Part shown: one piece after another, positions 48,647 to 59,258 of the stretch
Position numbering within the stretch: the first letter of the stretch is position 1
Layout of the letters: each line of letters begins with the position of its first letter
Source of the DNA: Vishniacozyma victoriae
Taxonomy: Eukaryota > Basidiomycota > Tremellomycetes > Tremellales > Bulleribasidiaceae
Direction of reading: 5' to 3'
NCBI GenBank assembly: GCA_017654735.1
Contig: JADPYG010000090.1
Coordinates: forward strand, 682,001-746,000
DNA length: 64,000 nucleotides
Made by a program: the position numbers and the translations under genes
Notes under the pieces: model-generated
Seen by the model: the letters and a program-made list of their open reading frames with translations, nothing else
The model's database searches: none
Told to the model about the DNA's origin: nothing

Positions 48647-49886
48647 TCAGAAGAAAAAGGCGTACCCCTCTAGTCCACTTAGTCCGAGCAAACCGACAGT
48701 GACGGCTGAAACGACGTTCCTGTCCCAAGGGTGGTTCCAGTGCTTGTAGCTGAAGTAACCAACTGTCGACAGGACGGCGACATTGAATGCTCCTACTAAA
48801 CCACCGGCAACCTGGGGTCGAAGAACGACTTCCTTGGTCTGCATGTAGAATTTGGATCCTTCCCGCTTGGCACGCTCGGCTTCTTGCTTACCTTCTGGGG
48901 TGGATAGGTAAGACTCGGCGACGTATCTGCCTATCAGCGTCGAGATTGAGGTTCAAGAAAAAGGACCTACCCCTCGGCACCGAAGAGAGCTAGGGTACCA
49001 GCGACGGCGGAACCGACGATTTTCCTGTCCCAAGGCTGGTGCTGACGAGTGTATGCGAAGTATCCAAGAGTTCCAATGACACCGACATTGACTACCCGTT
49101 AGGCGATTCCTCACAAATAGCTCGTAAGACTTACCAACACCCATCAAACCACCAAGAGTACCGGGTCGGAGGACAATGTCCTTTGTCTTCTCCCAGTATG
49201 GACCGAGCTGAGACTCGACCTCCTGGAACTCCTTCTACACTCATCAGTCACGTCACACGACCGATCCAGCGATAAACACACCTTTGCTTTCTTTGAGAAC
49301 TCCTTGCCCTTCTTCTCAGCCTCGTTGGCGAGCTCCTTGCCCTTCTTCTCGGCCTGACTGGCGAACTCTTTACCCTTCTTCTCGGCCTGCTCTGCCGTCT
49401 TCTTCACTTCTTCTCCAGCCTGTTTTCCAGTCTTTTTGGCCTCTTCTCCAGCCTGCTTGGTCTGCTTCTTGAACTCCTCGGCCTCGTGTTCTCCAGACTC
49501 GGGAATGTGGACTGAAGACTTTGGGGGAGCGTGCAATGGCTCAGGAGCGACGTTCAAGTGGTGAGGCTCGATGTCGGAGGTGTTGTGTAGCTGGATGGGT
49601 GCGGGGTGGACTGGTGCCTCGTGGTGGACAGGTGGGTGCTCTGGGTCGGTACCGGCGGGTAGGATGTTGATCTATTTGTCAGCTATAATGTACACATAGA
49701 TGCCGGATAGGACGTGCCTTGTGATCGACATCGGCAGAGGCCTGGTGCTCTCCGCTGAAGTGACCATCTAGGAGATCCTGGTCAGGCTGAGGCATCTCTC
49801 CCTCGGGGACTGCAATTAGCAAAACATCCATTCGACAGGAGGAAGAGTTGCTCACTGTTGTGGCTAGCGACTGCGGCGTAAGACAT
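48647..49886 (-). CDS. OM14: OM14-like mitochondrial outer-membrane protein with two membrane modules
   Basis: The protein opens 'MSYAAVASHN', then 'IPEGEMPQPDQDLLDGHFSG', a start I associate with fungal proteins annotated as OM14 C-terminal domain proteins of the mitochondrial outer membrane. A His/Pro-rich linker follows. Next is a long charged amphipathic region of 11-residue repeats (consensus near EEAKKTGKQAG to KKGKEFASQAE). Two homologous membrane modules end it: 'VLRPGTLGGLMGVVNVGVI' to 'GALAL..AEGYV', and 'VLRPQVAGGLVGAFNVAVL' to 'LSGLEGYAFFF'. Each contains a hydrophobic pair around a 'PWDR' motif. Yeast OM14 has three membrane segments and acts as a ribosome receptor; transferring that role here is inference. 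The start at 49886 is followed by a short intron after codon 10. Confidence 0.75.
49289..49480 (-). repeat. Coding 33-bp/11-residue tandem repeats in the OM14-like gene
   Basis: On the - strand, five to six imperfect 11-residue units follow each other, e.g. EEAKKTGKQAG, EEVKKTAEQAE, KKGKEFASQAE, KKGKELANEAE, KKGKEFSKKAK. The last three are near-identical at DNA level (33-bp period). Eleven-residue periodicity is typical of lipid-surface amphipathic helices. Confidence 0.8.
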
Positions 49887-50207
49887 TGTAATTATAGATG
49901 GTGTATATGTATGGAATGAGTCTGTGAAGGTTGAAAGATAAAGAACGAGGTTACTTCCATGTGCCGAATTAAGGAATAGCCATTGCGTCACAGGCACATT
50001 ATTCGCCACCCCCTATACCACTCATATCTCCGCGGAGTTATATCTAGTGGCGTGCCTAGACACAATCAACTACCCCTTAACCTCCACCGCGCGCTTAGGT
50101 GACTGGACATTACTTTGGATATTAGAGTAGACCATGAAGTACACAGTAGTGTTGATGAGACGTTAGTAACTACCATCAACAATCAGACAAGGAGTAGCCG
50201 AACCGGC
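49887..50207. promoter_or_regulatory. Divergent promoter of OM14-like and SIM-protein genes
   Basis: About 320 bp lie between the two ATGs. A non-ATG extension of the right-hand reading frame to 50115 exists, but its first codon is TTG, so the region up to 50207 is taken as 5' UTR and promoter. No TATA box is seen. Confidence 0.4.
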
Positions 50208-53200
50208 ATGGCCCTCAACGCTCAAGCGGGGCCTTCGAGAAACAGATCAGCTATCGCTAAAAGAGATGTAATTGATTTAACCCTCGACAGTGATGATGAA
50301 GACATTTCCCTTCCTCCGCCCATCAGAACGCAGCCCCCGCCAAATCGCCAGCAGAGCACCACTTCGCATCCAAATGGAGATTCCGGTGTCGTCGCGACAT
50401 CGAGAGACCAGTATCAGGTCCCAATGCTTGCCAGGAGGATATCCGCGGATGGGCAGGGAAGGGCAGACAAAGGGAAGCAGGTGGATAGGGGGAGGACATC
50501 GTTGGCTGGGAACTCGAAACAAGTGGATGAACGTCAGATAGCGAATGGTTCGATCGATCCTGTACACGGAACGAAAACAGACCGACCAATGCCTGCGACC
50601 GCGGACACTGCCTTGAAAAGAAGTCAGACCACTGCACGACCTTCAGTCCACGATAGACGGCCAGACCGGAACTTCATACCCGCCGCTTCGACTGCACCAT
50701 TCTCAAATCAAAAGCCTGGAAGAGGGAGAGATCTCTCAACTTCACCTCAAAGACATGCTCGAAATATTGCCGGATCATCAAAAGTCGCTTCGCATCTCAA
50801 GGGTGTCAATTCAGCTACAACATCCAAGATTGATTCTTTCTTTCGACCTTCCAATGCTCGACCAATAGCAGGTCCATCTGGATCTAGCAAAGTGAAGGCC
50901 AATCTCGATACTCAGGGTTCCTCCAAGTCCATTCAGAAGACGAATTCCCTTACCAGGATGATATCAAACGGGACCGATTCCACCATCGACACAGTTGGAA
51001 CGTGTAATCACAAAAGACAATCTCAGCCATCATCATTCGTAGCTCCGAAAGCTTCGGGTAAATCGGTTTCGCCAATCAAGGCGAGCGGCAGTATGGAGGA
51101 AACGGGTTTAGTACCAAGACCAAAGGAGAAGGGAAAGGAGAAAGAGGAACAGCTCATCCCCGAGAGAGGTCGGACTGAGAAACGAGAAGAGGACCGAGGA
51201 GTGAAGAGAAATAGGAGTACGGCTTTCGACTCAACTAGTAAACCCGACCTCAGACCGGGTGCGAAGATAGGTCGGAATAGGGACTTAGGTTCCTCAGCGG
51301 AGGTCAACAGAATGTTCTCGCCTGGCAAGGTTCCGGCGACACATGGAAGAGCCCGAGGATTGCAACGTACCGATTCAATGGGAGGTACTCCTACTCCATC
51401 CGCTCGACCGCTTCCTCCAGTCTTTGGGGCTAGTGGGCATGTTCGACATAAAAGTCCATTGAAGGAATCGACGTCTTCTAGAAATCTGGCTTCTCGACAA
51501 CCTGTACCAATCCCTTCAACTCATCGAGATCCCCCATCTACTCCCTCTCGCCCATCAGCCTCACCTGTGAAACCAACTCAGTCATCACTCAAGCAAACGA
51601 CCCTTCCATGCTCGCCTCGCGCCCAGCTCGATCCAGAGACCTCTGCACCCCATCAGAAACGTACCAACCCATCGCCAGACAAGGACCTGCGCCACACTGT
51701 CACCGAAGAATCCAAAGACACGACATACAAGACGCATGGTGCAAGAAAACCCCAAGCAGAAGAAGGGGAGGAACAAGATGAGGAGGAAGAGGATGTACCG
51801 TCGAGACCTAAACGAGCTCGTCCACCTACCGGAACGTATACGGTACCAGGCATGGACGATCCGAAATGGCCAACACGAAATGGATCAAGTGGGAATGAAT
51901 CAGGAGCTAGAGGAAGGCAGAGGAAACTCACGGCTGTGAGAGCTAAGGTCGAAGCGGCCAACTTGTCAACCAAAATCGCAAACGAGGCGAAAGTCGACAA
52001 TAGTGACAACCATACGGTCATTTCAATCAATTCGACAGTCAAATCAATAAGCCCGGAAAAGCAGGATCGTTCACATCTGAACTCCTCTCGCAAATTCCCA
52101 CGAGACCAGAACACCTCGTCCGCCTCGGATCTCGCTGGACCTAGTAGGATCACGCCGACAACCCCGCAGACTCGTCATCAGCGACTATCTTCCCAAACGC
52201 CTAGAACACTGTCCAAGCAATCGATCAACAGCCACGCCTCACGAACCAAGACTCCTTCTCGCCGCGATCGACCTCCCACTCTAGCGCCGCAGACACCTCA
52301 TGATGGACCTGAAGAGATGGAGGAGCCGATCGAGAATATGCCTCCCACGCCCGACAAGACGTCACAGCCGGTCGAAGAAGATGATGTGGTATGTCCTGCC
52401 TAATGCTGCGAGTGTGAAGCTGATGATTAGCTGGCAATGTTTGCTGAATACAATTTTGCCCCAGTCAGTCCTGAAAAGAGTATGACGAGTTTGAAGGACG
52501 GTACTCCCAAGACGCCAAAATCAAACGCTGCACCCTCGACGCCTAAATCTACTGCCAAGAAGCCCATTACAACCCCAGGATCACGTACGGTGCTTGCGGA
52601 GACTACCGACCCAAATGCTACACCATCTGCAAATCGAATGCTCAATACATTCAAATCTCCCTTGCACGGCTTATCACCAAAAGTAATCCGAAACATCGCC
52701 AACTCTGGATCGCGTAATCTCGTAGCAGAGATCATGGCAAAGGACGAAGCAGAAAAGGCAAGGAAGCTTGAACGTGATGCTAAACGAGAGGAACGGAAAC
52801 GACAATTGGAAGCTATCATGGAAGACAACTCGTATGCCGAATTACAAGATATCTCGGCTATTGAACTGTCGATTGCCCCGGATGTAGGTGACAATACCGA
52901 AGACGAAACTCCCGAAGATTCGATCGCATCGAGGCGTGCCATTCGAAGTCGCACATCAAGCAATCCGACCTCTAAATCCAAGTCGAAGACATCCAGAACG
53001 CTGATTCCAGAGATTGTCATATCGAAGAGGTTACCACCTACAGCTGCAGACCGTTTCTTTAAAGAACAACGAAAGGCAACTCCGGGCAGTAGGGTAGGGG
53101 ACGCCGATACAATCCTTTCAGCAATCAGTCGATCGATCTCGCCACAAAAGCCAGACAACTCGAAGTACGAGGCTTCAGATTCTGAGGATGAGGATGGACC

Positions 53201-54647
53201 AATATCGAAGAAATTGCGATTGGACTTGTTGGAGGATAATGAGGATATTAGCGGGTTACTTGATATGGCTAGGGAGGTCAAGGGGTCGAAGCGGAATACC
53301 ACCGCTCCGGTGGAATGTGAGGTGTTTTGGTCGAAGGAACCGGTCAAGCAGCCTACGTCGGTGAAAACGGTTTCGGGATCTACGGAACTACTCGATCTAT
53401 GCGCCGATGTTCCGGCTGGTCTGCAATCGGTCGTTATCTCGGCTATGCAAGATACTTTTAAAGAGTCGATGTTTGTTGAAGGTAAGTCATCAAGTCTACT
53501 CCTTGGCTTAGCTGATGATACAGCCCTCACTGAACCCGATGCGAACAAAAACTCAATATTACTTGCCAACCTCACACATACAATCTCGATGTCGGTCGGC
53601 GACGCAGACCTCTCTTCGTTCTTCAACTCGGTCTGCTCGATCTGGGATGCTTTAGGCGCACGGCTCCCTGCCTGTCTCAACCTTGAGATAATCGCCTTTC
53701 CAGTAGGGATATTCCTAGATCGCGAAGAAGCCTCCAGTCTGATATGCGAATGGATCAAACTCAAGATAGGGTCAGAAGTCAATGCCGGGCAGGCGGACGT
53801 CGAGTGCGTTCGGAAATTCATACCGCTACTCCTGCTCCAGGCTGTCGATACGCAAACATCCCCTGCCCTTCGACGTACTATCGACGATACCCTTGTCGCC
53901 TTGTGGACCGAAAGTGCTTTCATAGACGATGGTCTCACCCGTCGTGCTTCCTTCGTGACTGATGGCTCGATCTCTATCGCGATGGACATACTTCGCCATA
54001 CCGATTCTCTACCTATGTTCACCAGAACACAAGTTTTACTCGCGATTGGACATAGGACTTTCGAATCTCGGGCCGTGAATCGGTGGTATGCCACTGGCCT
54101 GCTTCTTCCGGGTAGTCTGGAAGGTCATAAGGTAGGTATTCGTCAACTTTCCGAGTGATCCCCTAACATACAGGTGACCGAACTTCAAACGCCAAGTATC
54201 GACATAATCATCGAAGGTGCCGAGCGTATCCTCGATACCGTCAATTCCCCCTCACCCGATTTCAACCTAATAGACAATCTTACAACCTGCTTATACGCAA
54301 CCCTCTCCGATATCGACCTACTAGTAACATCCACACCCTACAACAGTAACGATACAGAAGACAATCATCCCATAATGGACTTACGAGCGCTCTTGATCAA
54401 GATCCACCATTCGATCAAATCACCAGGGGACGATGAATTGAAATTACAAGTTAGTCATACGAAAGCTAGGTTGGCTCAACTTGCTATTATACTCGAGATG
54501 CAATTTGAGACTGCGTTCAGGAGGATGAAGAGGGAGAAAGCTAGGGCGAAATTGGGGAAGGGGTTGAAAGAGGGGAAAGATGGGCAGGCTATGTTGGCTT
54601 TTTCGAGGGATGTTACCATGTCAGCGTCGGTAGAGAGGGGGGTATGA
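50208..54647 (+). CDS. Large nuclear protein with SUMO-interacting motif, unknown function
   Basis: I do not recognise an ortholog. Four exons (50208-52388, 52431-53481, 53524-54131, 54174-54647) give 1437 residues. Near the N-terminus 'DVIDLTLDSDDED' is a classic SUMO-interacting motif with an acidic flank. At about 50828-50850 the frame gives 'SKIDSFFRP', similar to the FF core of PCNA-binding motifs. Residues up to about 700 are Ser/Pro/Arg-rich with many S/T-P sites. After the first intron a conserved-looking block reads 'FKSPLHGLSPKVIRNIAN' and a charged helix 'KDEAEKARKLERDAKREERK'. The C-terminal 400 residues are well-folded alpha-helical sequence ('LLDLCADVPAGLQSVVISAM', 'RTIDDTLVALWTES', 'LAQLAIILEMQFETAFRRM'). 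A cell-cycle or DNA-repair scaffold is a guess. The 3' end could also splice at 54641 (donor GTATGA), changing the last few residues. Confidence 0.8.
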
Positions 54648-54991
54648 TGCTGTTTGGGTGGTGTATGATATATGGTATAAGTACTTACATTGTATTGATA
54701 GGGAGGACCATGTTGGCCTCGCGTTGTAAAGTCGATGCTATTCGTCCCGATTCCTTGGACCACACGAGCTCAGACTGGACAGTTCCACCGCGCGATCACA
54801 TCATAACACTCATTCATATCTGACTCTATGTACATACTGACACCACGACCTGTCTCATGAGAAGGGGGAAAGGAGATTGCAAAGGGAATAGGGGGGACGC
54901 CCGTTGCGTCGACCGATCAGCTGGAACGATGACTCCACGACCTTGCTTGATGGGAGTAAGGACACATGCCCGGAGATTGTCGGGGCGGTAA
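54648..54991. other. Intergenic, no feature recognised
   Basis: This is the 3' flank between two convergent genes. Short overlapping ORFs on the - strand are out of frame with the 54992-55723 ORF and lack support. Confidence 0.35.
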
Positions 54992-55723
54992 TCAAACGGA
55001 GGACTCGGCATCCCGTGTACTTCTTCCGCCAGCCCTAGCCTCTCCTGCATACAATCCTCGATACATCCAAGGTTTCCTTCCTGTCCGACACTCCTCAAGG
55101 GCACGCGTAACATATTCGCGCCTTTCCCCGAATGGATCATCGACAAAATGGGGGACCATCAAGCCCGTACCATTTTTGAAGTATTCGATATGGGCTGTGT
55201 CGCCTTCGTCCAGACACTCGGTCTCGGGTCCGTCGGACCCGTTTTCGGTGGGCATACCCATGAGGGAAACCTGGAGTGATTGGGCGCTGAAGGCAAGATC
55301 CCTGGGTGTTGAAACCCAATGACATCTCCCAATGTCCCCAGCTTGGCTCACTGGGACTGTAGTCAGAAACGAGACATATCCACCATGTCTAATCACGTCG
55401 TAGTATCTTTCTTTCGACTCATCATCCTCGGTCGGCCCTTTATCACCATCCTCCCTTTTTCCTCGATTTGCCGTGTCTGATTGAACTTGTTCCCCTGCTT
55501 CAGTCGTTTCGTCTATTCGGGCGATGGGTTTGTAGAAAACAGTCTTCGCCCCTTCGTGCCATACGCCTACGCAAGGCAGTAGTACATTGTCCGGTATGAC
55601 GTGACACGATGTAAGAAGGGAGCATTCCGAAGGGTAATTGCAAGGGAACATCGGGGAGCTGTCGGACACCCGACATTTGTCCGCTTGCGAAGCGTTCTCA
55701 AATTGTTGTCGGACGATAGACAT
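54992..55723 (-). CDS. Orphan single-exon ORF, unknown
   Basis: This uninterrupted 243-codon frame starts 'MSIVRQQFENASQADKCRVS' and ends 'RSTRDAESSV'. It has no signal peptide, membrane segment or motif I recognise. A mid-region charged stretch (about residues 75-105, 'NRGKREDGDKGPTEDDESKE') is probably a flexible loop, flanked by more ordered-looking sequence ('NVLLPCVGVWHEG', 'YYDVIRHGGYVSFLTT', 'EYFKNGTGLMVPHFVDDP'). A TATA-like element (TGTATAAA on the - strand, 55809-55816) lies 93 bp upstream of the ATG. It is intronless in a genome where most genes have many introns, and sits in a zone without conserved genes. It is therefore either a young or acquired gene, or a chance ORF. Confidence 0.5.
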   Translation of the reverse strand: MSIVRQQFENASQADKCRVSDSSPMFPCNYPSECSLLTSCHVIPDNVLLPCVGVWHEGAKTVFYKPIARIDETTEAGEQVQSDTANRGKREDGDKGPTEDDESKERYYDVIRHGGYVSFLTTVPVSQAGDIGRCHWVSTPRDLAFSAQSLQVSLMGMPTENGSDGPETECLDEGDTAHIEYFKNGTGLMVPHFVDDPFGERREYVTRALEECRTGRKPWMYRGLYAGEARAGGRSTRDAESSV

Positions 55724-56850
55724 GGTGGAAATCGGGTCGCTGAATTTAGATCAGTTGAACGTTCTGGTAAAGTAGAGATCCCTGCAGATATGCTGAATTG
55801 CGAGTACGTTTATACAGTATGTGTAGCTTCGACGTAAGCTGACTTTGACTAGTACTCGTGTCTTGTGATTGGAGTGAGTGGCGATAGGAAGATCAGAAAC
55901 GTAGAACTCTGGGACTATATGATTATCTTGGGAGTGATGCGGGCGTCAAGGTTGAAGGCTAGCCGTGTGATCTGGTGGCGATCCTTTGACTTGTAGGGGT
56001 GGCGTATATGACACTCCCTTCAATCAAGACACTCGGGGCTCACGCTGCTACAGGGTGGAATGGGAGCTAACCAGTTATACATACCTTGTCGCATAGGCAG
56101 AAGGATAGCTGCAATGCCATTTAGCCTGTGGCCCTAGTATGTAACGGACTCAGCGTGAGGACTATTCTTACTTGTGTCTGAAGGGCAGGGCGCTGTTTCA
56201 CTTCAAGGTCCATTTGGCACACTGCGAGTCGCATCAAGACTGCGTACTGCCGCCGTAGGTCAGCCCTTGTCGGCGTTCTTGCCTCTCACCAGGCATGTCC
56301 CAAGTGCTGCCTTGGCAAATATTCTACGTGGAAGAGTTGATCACCTGACATCCGTCCAGCAGCCTGGAGGCTGGGCTAAGATGTTGAGAAACTTTGACAC
56401 GTATGAGGAAACATGCTCCAGATATACATTTTTAGGAACAGTGCTCCTTCAGTCTAGGGTGCAATTCCGCAATCTGTGTCCGGGGTCCAGCTCATGTTAC
56501 AGTGACAATGGAGCCATTAGATGCGCTGGGCTAGATACAGCCAGCCAGAGACTTTGGCGTGCACCCAGAAGGAGAAGTGAAAGCCATACTGAACCCTCTG
56601 CGCCAAATCATCACTTTTACAGGTAATCTAATCTTCCAGGATTCAGAGTTCTTTCCTCACTCTCCTCATTTTCAGCTCTGACCACAATGTGCTGTAGGAT
56701 TCACCGTAGCTGTACAAACTTAATGTATGCATCACGACGTTGGACCTGGACACAAGCAAAGGAATTGGTGTATGGTGTTGCCTGCAGACTTCTCTTGTAC
56801 CCTCGCCCCCTCAATATCTCCCCTCAATAACAGACCGCTGGCACCTCACA
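55724..56850. other. Long intergenic stretch without a supported gene
   Basis: In these 1.1 kb I find no conserved motif. The longest + frame (56174-56626) opens with GTG rather than ATG, and its first ATG is deep inside. A TATA-like element for the orphan ORF lies at 55809-55816. The rest is unassigned. Confidence 0.45.
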
Positions 56851-57723
56851 TCACTTGTCCTCTCCATCCCATATGACGGTGTTTGGGCTTCCACAGCGGC
56901 CGGCTGTACTTGGCTTACTTTTGACCTTTGCCAAGCCGGTGTTTTGTTTCTTGGTCTTGGACTTGGTCTTGAGCTTGAGCTTCGACTCTTCTTCAGCCTT
57001 GGAAACGTACTCCTCGACGCAGCGGCTACATCTGTCAGCAGAGACTCAATCACAGATGTAACAGCTTACTTCCAGTAGTCAACTTGATTGTCACACTTAT
57101 CAAGGTTCTGGTGAATCCTGACCGAGTTGGCGAGTGTGTTCAAGCTGAGGAACGATCTCTTCCGGTCCACTTTGTCCGCCATGTCGAGTTTCAGTCTTCT
57201 GAGAAACGTCGCGTTTGGCTCCTCATTGAGTGTTTTCTCGCATTGGAGTCTGACATCGTCTGGGGTATCGTCTGCTGTCGCCAGTTCATTTAAGCTAAAA
57301 CACGCAACACGACCTAGAACAGTTCTTGTCATGTCAGTGGCTTACCAGATCAATTTGGTGATGAAATGGAAAACTTGCCTTTTGAAAGTCGCGGCCGATC
57401 GTGTTTTATAGTGCGACTCCCATAATCTTGCTGCTTCAGTGGCCTTATTGGACGCTCCTGTGCACGTCAGTGAACCTCTCACGCTTGGCTAACTGATTTG
57501 ATCGTCAAGCCCGACCGTCTCTCGGCGTCTAAGGTGGTCAGACAAAAGCAAGACCAGCATACATGGTGGATGCTCACTTGCTCTCCTTCTTCTGGTAAAG
57601 GCCTGTCTTTATGTCATACTCGTAGTCGTGACCCTCCACAAATGTATCCAACTCAGACAAGGGTAGGATGTCGAAGCGGTTAGCTTTAGTTGATGAGAGT
57701 CCCAGTACGGTTGAGTCTGACAT
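56851..57723 (-). CDS. Orphan paralog family member 1 (231 aa, five exons)
   Basis: I do not recognise this family. Exons on the - strand are 57723-57578 (146 nt), 57528-57494 (35), 57457-57379 (79), 57324-57070 (255) and 57031-56851 (181), which sum exactly to 232 codons with stop. Introns are 36-54 nt, with CTGAC branch sites in all four; intron 3 has a GC donor (AG|GCAAGT). The product starts 'MSDSTVLGLSSTKANRFDIL' and contains 'FVEGHDYEYDIKTGLYQKK', 'NKATEAARLWESHYKTRSAA', a long helical middle, 'HQNLDKCDNQVDYWK' at an intron, and a Lys-rich tail. There is no signal peptide or membrane helix, so it is probably cytosolic or nuclear. It is clearly related in structure and motifs to the gene at 58317-59194. 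Confidence 0.65.
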
Positions 57724-58316
57724 GGTGAGTAGTGCAGTATAGTGGAAGAGAAGCTACAACGACAAACTAAAACGAGTGGAAGTCTAAATCAAGGAAGGCT
57801 TGAGTATGTAAGGACCACCCATCGCTTGTAGCCGGGTTCGACTTTTCCCGCGGCACTCTCCTGGGACACCCTGATTGATGCGAGAATATGTCTCGGTCAG
57901 TATGAAAGGTACCACAACTCTGACACGCTGAGGTGCTGTCTCCATTCATTGCATATTCGTTCTTTAGCTCTCACCCGTGGTCGACCCGCCTTACCCTGAT
58001 TGTGCCAGTGTCTTGCATTGATCATATAGTCCTGGCTATGTACATGTAAGGCAAATCTATTATACAGCGTGTCTCCTAACAATCATCGCCATAGTGGCTT
58101 TTGCCACAGAGCGAGTGTGGAGGAGGTACAGATCGCACCTGGGCGGTACAACTCTGTTCTCTACACTACAGCTTCTATGGCATATATCACAATGAACAGT
58201 CACATGCTCCAAGTTTGCAGGACGTTTCCAAACCAGACAGAGCTTTGTGTTACAGCCATTTCATTCATCACCCGCAATAAGAACAGGAATATAAACAGTC
58301 TCATATTTCCAGCCAT
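57724..58316. other. Spacer between the two orphan paralogs
   Basis: This 593-bp gap holds the promoter of member 1 and the 3' UTR of member 2. No repeat of either gene and no further exon was seen. Confidence 0.4.
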
Positions 58317-59194
58317 TCATCTCCTTGTTGGCCATACAGATGATGTCAACAAGCCCAGAGAGCTAGGACATCGATCTCCCTTCTCGACCGGTTGCAGTTC
58401 AGCTCTCACGTTTCCGACTTGCCCCTCAGAACCCTCGGAAGGTTCGGACGCCTTCGTGACTGTCAGTGTCGGAGCAGCATCTGATGCTCTTGAGTCTTGA
58501 AGCCGATTTCTGTCGACACACGACTCGAGTTTACTTCTGTGATAATGAGTCAACTTCAATATGACGGGACGACACACTTACTCCCAGAACGCGATTTTGT
58601 CTTTCCAACCTGCTAGCATTTGGTGCGACTCCACAGACTCGCCGATTTTGGCCAGAGATCTAGCTAGCATACTAGGGTCCACAATGGAATCGATTTCAGT
58701 GGCTAGATCTCCCATGGGGTCTTGGTATTTCCTGTACGCTTTCTTAGCTTGCTCTCGGTAGTTATCGGAGATTGACTTGGTGTCAGACATTTTGTGTAGC
58801 TGAGCCAGACCCACTCGAGCCAGGAGGCCCCTTATATTAGCCACATATCCCGGACATGCGCTTACTTGACCGCACTCTCTGCCGGGCGATGTTTCAGCCA
58901 CGGCTCAAAGATTTCTGTTGCGGTCATGGCCTCATTGTGGTACCCCGGATGGTCAAAATGGTATCAGGTCATCTCTTCACTCAAGTATGTGGCACACACA
59001 GATCTGGTAGTTCAGCCTACAGAGCCAGTGATCTTGAGACATATTTACCCCTCTCGAGTCGGTACATATCGACCAGTGACCGGGTTCTTGAAATAATGTA
59101 GTCCCAGCTCAAACGCACCGAAATCTGTCATAGGTGCCACATCAACTCCCTGCCCGTTGCTTGCTGTGATACTGCTATCTGGTGTCTCAGGCAT
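58317..59194 (-). CDS. Orphan paralog family member 2 (228 aa, five exons)
   Basis: The model mirrors its neighbour. Exons are 59194-59049 (146 nt), 59003-58981 (23), 58914-58866 (49), 58830-58582 (249) and 58536-58317 (220), summing to 229 codons with stop and with intron phases 2,1,2,2 as in member 1. The product begins 'MPETPDSSITASNGQGVDVA' and shows 'FELGLHYFKNPVTGRYVPTR', 'IFEPWLKHRPAESAVK', a helical middle 'YREQAKKAYRKYQDPMGDLA', 'HQMLAGWKDKIAFWE' at the last intron, and a Ser/Glu-rich tail. Intron 2 is the least certain: reading the region through would meet a TGA at 58964-58966, yet the read-through codes for 'NEAMTATE', which resembles member 1. So either the 66-nt intron is real or the gene carries a stop. 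A TATATATA box (59251-59258) lies 57 bp upstream. Confidence 0.6.
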
Positions 59195-59250
59195 TGTGGC
59201 AAGGTAAATAGTTCGTTGTGAAGAGAGGGCAATATGAGCGCCATGAAGAC

Positions 59251-59258
59251 TATATATA
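59251..59258 (-). promoter_or_regulatory. TATA box of orphan family member 2
   Basis: A TATATATA element reads on both strands and lies 57 bp before the ATG at 59194, a normal distance for a fungal core promoter. It supports the chosen start and direction. Confidence 0.5.

Noticed and set aside
50115..50207. N-terminal extension of the SIM-protein frame to 50115
   Set aside because: The first codon there is TTG; the first in-frame ATG is at 50208 and directly precedes the conserved-looking SIM region.
52427..54094. Long - strand ORF of 555 codons opposite the SIM-protein gene
   Set aside because: It is an antisense shadow. The + strand frame continues coherently through three introns, while the - frame is Ser/Leu-rich noise.
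56174..56626. 150-codon + strand frame as a gene
   Set aside because: It begins with GTG, its first ATG is far inside, and no motif, splice pattern or promoter supports it.
57820..57875. Possible tRNA T-arm (GGGTTCGAC)
   Set aside because: The flanking bases do not form a T-stem, anticodon arm or acceptor stem, so the match is coincidental.
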